Below, one piece after another: positions 59,308-64,000 of a DNA stretch of 64,000 nt. Origin of the DNA: Acidobacteriota bacterium (lineage in GTDB: Bacteria > Acidobacteriota > Holophagae > Acanthopleuribacterales > Acanthopleuribacteraceae); assembly GCA_020637335.1 (NCBI GenBank), contig JACJWC010000001.1, forward strand, positions 248,001 through 312,000, read 5' to 3'. Under the pieces are notes generated by a model. The model was not told where the DNA came from and did no database searches. It was given only the letters and a program-made list of their open reading frames with translations. Position 1 is the first letter of the stretch. Each line of letters opens with the position of its first letter. The position numbers and the translations under genes were made by a program.

Positions 59308-59628
59308 ATGTCTCAATTGCCATTGGATTGGGCTGAGCGGGTCTGGGCTTTGGTCGCCCTGATTCCCGAAGGACGAGTCAGCAGCTATGGTAAGCTGGCG
59401 CAATTGTTGGGGTTTCCCCGGCATGCGCGGCATGTTGGGCGAGCTCTTTCAGAGACACCCCCACACATAGATATTCCTTGGCACCGGGTCCTAAATGGAC
59501 GTGGAGAATGTTCACTGGCCTTCCAATCGGAAGGTTGGTACGTTCAAATGGCGCTCCTGCGCGCCGAAGGCATTCTTCCGGACGATCAGGGCCGGGTCAA
59601 TCTTACAAAATATGGATGGCAGCCTTGA
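59308..59628 (+). CDS. Alkyltransferase-like (ATL) DNA-binding protein
   Basis: Small member of the O6-alkylguanine-DNA alkyltransferase family, 106 residues. The active-site PCHR is PWHR here (P57, W58, H59, R60), so the acceptor cysteine is lost, as in Atl1/eAtl proteins that bind O6-alkylguanine and hand it to nucleotide excision repair. The helix-turn-helix with its conserved YGKLAQL and the RHVGRAL arginine-finger region are intact. It abuts the WecA-like stop, and its 3' end overlaps the MauE-like gene by 13 bp. Confidence 0.9.
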   Translation: MSQLPLDWAERVWALVALIPEGRVSSYGKLAQLLGFPRHARHVGRALSETPPHIDIPWHRVLNGRGECSLAFQSEGWYVQMALLRAEGILPDDQGRVNLTKYGWQP

Positions 59629-60461
59629 GCATTTTTGATAAAGCTTGGTTTCGGATGGGCGTGGCGGTATTAACCGGCTTCATTTTCTTATTTGCGGCAT
59701 TTACCAAACTCGGTCATCCAGATGCCTTTATCCAAGCCCTGCAACACTATCCCTTTGTGGTTCGGGGCAGTGAAGCCTATCTCACTTATGGTCTTGCATT
59801 GATTGAGATGGTGGTAGGTTGTGGTTTGTTTTTAGGACCTTTCTTTTCATTTTTCCGCAAAGTGGCTTTGGCCCTTTTGATGGTGTTTATCCTGAGTTTG
59901 GTTTCCACCTTGTTTGGCCAAATCCGCATCGAATGTGGCTGTTTTGGGCCGCTGTTTTCGCCGCAACCTGAATTGATGGTGGTTCAGGATGCGGTCTTGT
60001 TCTTTTTATTGATGATGATTGGAAATAAACCGGTACGCCAACATCCAACCTATGTACAACTGATAACTGGGCTTGTCTTTTTTGCAGTTCTGGTTGGGGT
60101 AGGTCGGGTTTCGCCCAGCCTCGATCCTTTGTTTGTTAAATTGCGGCCCGGTTACGAGATGAAGTCGTTACCCAGCTTGGATCACGAGGCGGGCAACAAC
60201 GGTAAAACTCGCTTGGTCGTAATCAGCGATCGAGAATTGCCGCGACAGGACATGCAAACGTTGGCCTTGGCTTTTCCCGATTATGAGCCAGTTTTGGTAA
60301 CTGTTGGCGATTCTCCGATTCAGGTAGGACCCGAATGGACGGTGATCAAAGCAAAACCCAATTTGATTCCATTTCTGACCCGTCACCTTCCCACTGTTTT
60401 TATGGTTGATGAGGATAAGGTTCATGCGGTCTGGTACGGGAAGCTACCAACTTATGATTGA
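59616..60461 (+). CDS. MauE/DoxX-like membrane protein with C-terminal domain
   Basis: Protein of 281 residues. The N-terminal 145 residues hold four hydrophobic helices of the MauE/DoxX type (GFIFLFAAFTKLGHPDAFIQAL, then LTYGLALIEMVVGCGLFLG) with the C-x-C motif IECGCFG typical of the MauE redox group. After a fifth helix (about 155-172), a soluble domain (about 190-281) looks thioredoxin-like in strand pattern but lacks a CxxC. The ATG at 59616 is chosen; the open frame begins at 59478, but that part is a shadow of the ATL gene. It probably supports disulfide formation or electron transfer in the envelope. Partner unknown. Confidence 0.75.
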   Translation: MAALSIFDKAWFRMGVAVLTGFIFLFAAFTKLGHPDAFIQALQHYPFVVRGSEAYLTYGLALIEMVVGCGLFLGPFFSFFRKVALALLMVFILSLVSTLFGQIRIECGCFGPLFSPQPELMVVQDAVLFFLLMMIGNKPVRQHPTYVQLITGLVFFAVLVGVGRVSPSLDPLFVKLRPGYEMKSLPSLDHEAGNNGKTRLVVISDRELPRQDMQTLALAFPDYEPVLVTVGDSPIQVGPEWTVIKAKPNLIPFLTRHLPTVFMVDEDKVHAVWYGKLPTYD

Positions 60462-60513
60462 AAAAACCCAACGAACGGGGCATGCTTAGGCCCATTGTGC
60501 GGAGGATGAAACG

Positions 60514-61707
60514 TTGATTGAAGAATTGGAAGTGGAATTTTCCTCCTTGTTTCCCAATACCCAGCGCCTCAAGCTGGGTGAAAAGGAAATATTTTTGGTT
60601 GGAACGGCCCATATCTCCCAAAAAAGTGTGGAAGAAGTCCAAAAACTGATTCAAACGATTCAGCCGGACAGTGTTTGTGTGGAATTGTGCGCAACCCGTT
60701 TTCAAACCATGAAAGATCAGAGTTCATGGCAAAAATTGGACCTGTTCCAGGTGATCAAACAAGGAAAAACGCTGTTTTTAGTCGCCAATCTGGCGTTGTC
60801 CTCCTTTCAGAAAAAAATGGGGGATCAGTTTGGCGTTCGACCCGGCGCCGAACAGATCACGGCCATTCACCAGGCTGAAGCCCAAGGTGCCCAGTTGGTA
60901 TTGGCCGATCGCGATGTTCAGGCCACGCTGAAACGCAGTTGGGCCGCCATTCCCTGGTATAAGAAAATGACCGTATTGGGCGGTCTGCTCGAAAGTATGT
61001 GGGCCAAAGTCGAGATAAGCGAAGAAGAATTGGAAAAACTCAAAGATCAAGATCAACTCAGTAAACTGATGGACGAGTTTGCCGCTCAATTACCGGAAGT
61101 TAAAAAACCCTTGATCGAGGAACGCGACATCTACCTGGCGGGCAAAATTTCACAAGCGCCGGGCCAAAAAATAGTTGCCGTGGTAGGGGCTGGTCATGTG
61201 CGTGGCATTGAAAAGCATCTCTCGGAAACCCACGACTTATCGGCCTTGGAAATAATCCCCAAACCTTCATCCTGGGGCAAAGTCTTGAAATGGGTCATTC
61301 CAGCTTTGGTTTTGTGCGCCTTTTATTTCGGTTACCAAAAACATGCCGGAGAAAGTTTCGAAGATATGCTGTGGGCCTGGATCCTGCCCAACTCAATCCT
61401 GGCGATGCTGTTTAGTTTGATGGCGGGGTCCAAATTATTATCGGCCTTAACCGCTTTTGTTGCTTCACCCATCACCTCACTCAATCCAACCTTGGGTGCC
61501 GGAATGATTGTTGGTTTGGTCGAGGCTTGGTTGCGCAAACCCAAAGTCGAAGATATGGCGCGTCTGCCCGAAGACACCACCAGCTTGCGCGGTTGGTACC
61601 GCAATCCGGTCACCCGTACCCTAATGGTCGCTTTGTTCTCGACAATTGGGTCAGCGTTGGGGGCCATTATCGGGTTGTCCTGGCTGTTTGCCATTTGGGC
61701 GAAATAG
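60514..61707 (+). CDS. TraB/PrgY-family membrane protein
   Basis: Protein of 397 residues of the TraB/PrgY (Tiki-like) family. The soluble domain has the conserved GTAHIS, CVELCATRF, ADRDVQATLKR and GAGHVRGI motifs that form the putative metal-dependent protease site. Four hydrophobic segments follow (about 250-397). The start is TTG at 60514 with GGAGG 8 bp upstream, since the nearby ATG at 60505 ends at once. PrgY-type proteins modulate peptide pheromone activity in enterococci; the role elsewhere is unknown. Confidence 0.85.
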   Translation: MIEELEVEFSSLFPNTQRLKLGEKEIFLVGTAHISQKSVEEVQKLIQTIQPDSVCVELCATRFQTMKDQSSWQKLDLFQVIKQGKTLFLVANLALSSFQKKMGDQFGVRPGAEQITAIHQAEAQGAQLVLADRDVQATLKRSWAAIPWYKKMTVLGGLLESMWAKVEISEEELEKLKDQDQLSKLMDEFAAQLPEVKKPLIEERDIYLAGKISQAPGQKIVAVVGAGHVRGIEKHLSETHDLSALEIIPKPSSWGKVLKWVIPALVLCAFYFGYQKHAGESFEDMLWAWILPNSILAMLFSLMAGSKLLSALTAFVASPITSLNPTLGAGMIVGLVEAWLRKPKVEDMARLPEDTTSLRGWYRNPVTRTLMVALFSTIGSALGAIIGLSWLFAIWAK

Positions 61708-61718
61708 GGGAGGATGCA

Positions 61719-62159
61719 ATGGCAACGATTGCAATTGGCTCAGACCACGCGGGTCCCGAAGCGAAATCTCATATCAAGGACATGCTCGAGTCCATCGGAG
61801 AAACGGTTATCGATTGTGGAACCCAAGGACCTCAATCGGTTGATTATCCAGACTATGCCCAGAAAGTGGGCCAGCTGATTCAAACTGGCGCTGCGGATTG
61901 GGGCGTGTTGATTTGCGGAACCGGTATTGGCATTTCGATTGCCGCTAACAAAATGAAGGGGATTCGTGCCGCGCTCTGCCATAACCCCATGACCGCGCAA
62001 ATGGCACGGGCCCACAACAATGCCAATGTGCTCTGCCTGGGTGCGCGTGTGCTTGAGCCTGCCACTATGCTTGAATTGGTGCGCGTATTTCGCGAAACGA
62101 CCTTTGAAGGCGGACGACACCAGAACCGAATAGACAAGATCCACCAACTGGAGGAGTGA
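61719..62159 (+). CDS. rpiB: Ribose-5-phosphate isomerase B
   Basis: RpiB/LacAB-type isomerase of 146 residues linking ribulose-5-P and ribose-5-P. Motifs: IAIGSDHAGPEAK, DYPDYA, the catalytic cysteine in ICGTGIGISIAANK and HNNANVLCLGAR. The ATG at 61719 has GGGGAGG upstream; the frame is open to 61527 inside the TraB-like gene. It is 3 bp upstream of glyA, a pairing found in many bacteria. Confidence 0.96.
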   Translation: MATIAIGSDHAGPEAKSHIKDMLESIGETVIDCGTQGPQSVDYPDYAQKVGQLIQTGAADWGVLICGTGIGISIAANKMKGIRAALCHNPMTAQMARAHNNANVLCLGARVLEPATMLELVRVFRETTFEGGRHQNRIDKIHQLEE

Positions 62160-62162
62160 AAC

Positions 62163-63401
62163 ATGTACGAACGCGTTGCAGATTTAGACCCCGAATTGGG
62201 TAAGGCTTTACAGGATGAATGGAATCGCCAGGAAAGCCATTTGGAGCTAATTGCCTCTGAAAACTTTGTGCATCCTGCAGTCCTGGATGCGGCAGGTTCC
62301 GTTTTGACCAACAAGTATGCAGAAGGTTATCCAGGTCGTCGCTATTACGGTGGCTGCAAATTTGTGGACGTTGCAGAACAGTTGGCGATCGATCGCATCA
62401 AGCAACTTTATGGGGCTGAACACGCCAATGTTCAGCCGCACTCTGGGGCCCAGGCCAACATGTCCGTGTTTATGGCTTTACTCAAACCGGGCGATACCAT
62501 CATGGGCATGGATTTGAGCCATGGTGGGCATTTGACCCACGGGCACCCGCTCAATTTTTCCGGGATCCAATTCAATGTGGTAAGTTACGGGGTTCGGCGC
62601 GAAGATGAAACCATTGACTACGATGATTTGGCGACCAAGGCTGAAGCGCATCGCCCCAAATTAATTATTGCGGGGGCATCCGCGTATCCACGCGTGATTG
62701 ATTTTGCTCGCATGGGCGAAATTGCCCGATCGGTCGGTGCCCGGTTCATGGTCGACATGGCCCATATTGCGGGGCCCATCGCGGCGGGCCTGCATCCCAG
62801 TCCGGTTCCGCATGCCGATGTGGTGACCTCGACCACGCACAAAACCCTGCGCGGTCCGCGCGGTGGCTTTATTTTGTGCAAAGCTGAGCTGGCCAAAGAC
62901 ATTGACCGCGCAGTTTTTCCAGGCGTGCAAGGCGGACCTTTGATGCACATCATCGCCGCCAAAGCGGTCGCCTTTGGTTTAGCGCTCCAGCCGGACTTCA
63001 TCACTTACCAAAAGCAGGTTTTGGCCAATGCGCAAAAATTGGCGGCCTGTCTGGAAAAGTCCGGGTTCCGCATTGTTTCCGGCGGAACCGACAACCACCT
63101 GATGCTGGTTGATACTTTTGTTAAAGGCATGACAGGTAAAGACGTTGAGAAGCGCTTGGATCAAGTGGGCATTACCGTCAACAAAAACACAATTCCGTTT
63201 GATACCAACAAACCCATGATCGCTTCGGGCATTCGTATCGGTACGCCAGCGGTAACCTCACGCGGCATGGGCTTAAACGAAATGGAAAAAATCGCAACTT
63301 GGATCGAACAAGCCCTTGCACTGCCCGATGAAGACCCGGGCTTGGCCGACATCCTCCACCAGGTCGAAAGCTTTACCCGTGGGTTTCCCATCTACCGTTA
63401 A
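62163..63401 (+). CDS. glyA: Serine hydroxymethyltransferase
   Basis: PLP enzyme of 412 residues interconverting serine and glycine with tetrahydrofolate. Landmarks: QESHLELIASENFVHPAVLDA, NKYAEGYPGRRYYGGC, PHSGAQAN and the PLP lysine K227 in STTHKTLRGPRGG. Co-transcribed with rpiB (ATG 3 bp after its stop) and ended by a hairpin terminator. Normal length and motifs. Confidence 0.99.
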   Translation: MYERVADLDPELGKALQDEWNRQESHLELIASENFVHPAVLDAAGSVLTNKYAEGYPGRRYYGGCKFVDVAEQLAIDRIKQLYGAEHANVQPHSGAQANMSVFMALLKPGDTIMGMDLSHGGHLTHGHPLNFSGIQFNVVSYGVRREDETIDYDDLATKAEAHRPKLIIAGASAYPRVIDFARMGEIARSVGARFMVDMAHIAGPIAAGLHPSPVPHADVVTSTTHKTLRGPRGGFILCKAELAKDIDRAVFPGVQGGPLMHIIAAKAVAFGLALQPDFITYQKQVLANAQKLAACLEKSGFRIVSGGTDNHLMLVDTFVKGMTGKDVEKRLDQVGITVNKNTIPFDTNKPMIASGIRIGTPAVTSRGMGLNEMEKIATWIEQALALPDEDPGLADILHQVESFTRGFPIYR

Positions 63402-63411
63402 GCTTAATAAC

Positions 63412-63435
63412 AGGGCCCCATGCGGGCCCTTTTTT
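63412..63435. terminator. Terminator between convergent glyA and FabD-like genes
   Basis: Stem AGGGCCC/GGGCCCT with a 5-nt loop, followed by TTTTTATT on the plus strand. The T-run favours glyA. Confidence 0.85.
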
Positions 63436-63436
63436 A

Positions 63437-64000
63437 TTACAAAATGAGTTGAGCTTGGTCCACCCGGTTCATAGCAATTAGCGGCGGATGAGCACTTTTT
63501 TGGGCAGCCATAAAGTCCGATTTCGAGCGAATCCCGCGCCAGCCTTCTTCAATGAAGATTTGGCCAATGGAGCCACCTAAACTCTCGCCAGGACCCAAGA
63601 GGACCAGATGGTCTGGATTGTACTCGCGCAAGGCGACCCGAACGCTGGTGGTGAAATCAAATGGTTGCGTGACCTGATGGCCAAAGGTGTAGTTGGTCAA
63701 TTCCGAAATGGCACTTTGGTAGGGTCGCCAAATGTAACCACGACCGTCAATCATGGGGATTGTCGGTTGTTGGAAGGGCAGGCGCGCCAAGTGCATGAGT
63801 CCGTAACTTGAGGCCTCATCCATGATGGGCGTATGAAAGGCTGCATGTTTGCTCAATTGGAAGGGGTATTCGTTGCTGCCCAAAGTCAATTTCGGCAACG
63901 CTTGCAGCGCTTGTTTGATACCGGCATCCGTACCCGCCAGGACCAGGAACCCGCCGAGTCGAATGGATAAACCCACCCAGAAATCACTGCCCTGTGCACT
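63437..64000 (-). CDS. FabD-like acyltransferase, C-terminal part (5' end beyond window)
   Basis: The frame is open to the window edge (SAQGSDFW before the GTG at 63976), so the gene starts outside. The visible 187 residues match the C-terminal half of malonyl-CoA:ACP transacylases: the catalytic histidine in AFHTPIM, then the region VTQPFDFTTSVRVALREY and GPGESLGGSIGQI in place of the usual E-x-GPG. The active-site GHSxG serine would lie upstream, out of view. It could be fatty-acid or polyketide related. Confidence 0.75.
   Translation of the reverse strand, partial: SAQGSDFWVGLSIRLGGFLVLAGTDAGIKQALQALPKLTLGSNEYPFQLSKHAAFHTPIMDEASSYGLMHLARLPFQQPTIPMIDGRGYIWRPYQSAISELTNYTFGHQVTQPFDFTTSVRVALREYNPDHLVLLGPGESLGGSIGQIFIEEGWRGIRSKSDFMAAQKSAHPPLIAMNRVDQAQLIL

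Overview
The window is a densely packed stretch of a Gram-negative bacterial chromosome of moderate GC content. It has no rRNA, tRNA, insertion sequence, prophage or CRISPR array that I can see, and no gene-free stretch longer than about 300 bases. An outer membrane is implied by LpxH, an Mla-type lipid transport cassette, BtuFCD-like uptake genes and a FadL-like beta-barrel. The combination of FG-GAP and dockerin-like secreted proteins, a multiheme cytochrome, PDZ and sigma-54 regulators, and a split ATP synthase operon would fit Acidobacteriota, perhaps a Holophagae/Acanthopleuribacter-type marine lineage. That placement comes from memory of family distributions and is tentative.

Layout. 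1-5.3 kb (minus): one compact operon, ferredoxin - lipoate ligase - BtuF/D/C-like transporter - PilT-type ATPase - zinc-ribbon protein (cut by the window edge). 5.5-10 kb: an AMP-forming ligase, a STAS antagonist, MoaB, a flavin reductase-like protein with class 2 PyrD, and a winged-helix regulator. 10.2-16.7 kb: a five-heme secreted cytochrome facing a NapH-type polyferredoxin, then an 1135-residue FG-GAP surface protein. 16.7-25.4 kb: SpeA, then a minus-strand mlaE-mlaF-mlaD-lipoprotein-gatB operon, PurA and an Old Yellow Enzyme-like protein. 25.4-32.5 kb: an acyl-CoA carboxylase beta subunit, a PDZ-containing histidine kinase with its NtrC-type partner, and LpxH. 32.6-40.5 kb: ATP synthase b', b, delta, alpha, gamma, beta, epsilon (no a or c), a methyltransferase and a substrate-binding lipoprotein. 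40.5-44.2 kb: a second STAS protein, RuvAB and a second sigma-54 activator. 44.2-55.6 kb: secreted proteins of unknown function and a three-gene operon with an outer-membrane barrel and two STAND-like ATPases. 55.6-64 kb: a deoxyhypusine-synthase-like enzyme, a glycosyltransferase, a WecA-like enzyme, an alkyltransferase-like protein, a MauE-like protein, a TraB-like protein, RpiB, GlyA and part of a FabD-like protein.

The most interesting signal joins three observations. Four secreted proteins (starting at 13311, 44248, 50712 and 52858) share a short motif, P-[HY]-[ILV] followed 7-9 residues later by W, that appears to mark a common beta-rich extracellular module. Three of these four genes are preceded by 16-bp elements matching the sigma-54 promoter (GG and GC dinucleotides exactly 12 bp apart). 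A fourth such element precedes the WecA-like polysaccharide gene. The window also encodes two sigma-54 activators, one ending 29 bp upstream of one of these promoters. I infer a sigma-54 regulon of cell-surface proteins and polysaccharide. The protein at 50712 looks like a very highly expressed secreted product.

Housekeeping genes are interleaved with this accessory material, often with stop/start overlaps (ATGA, TGATG, TAATG) and, in two places, convergent genes overlapping by 17-19 bp at their 3' ends.
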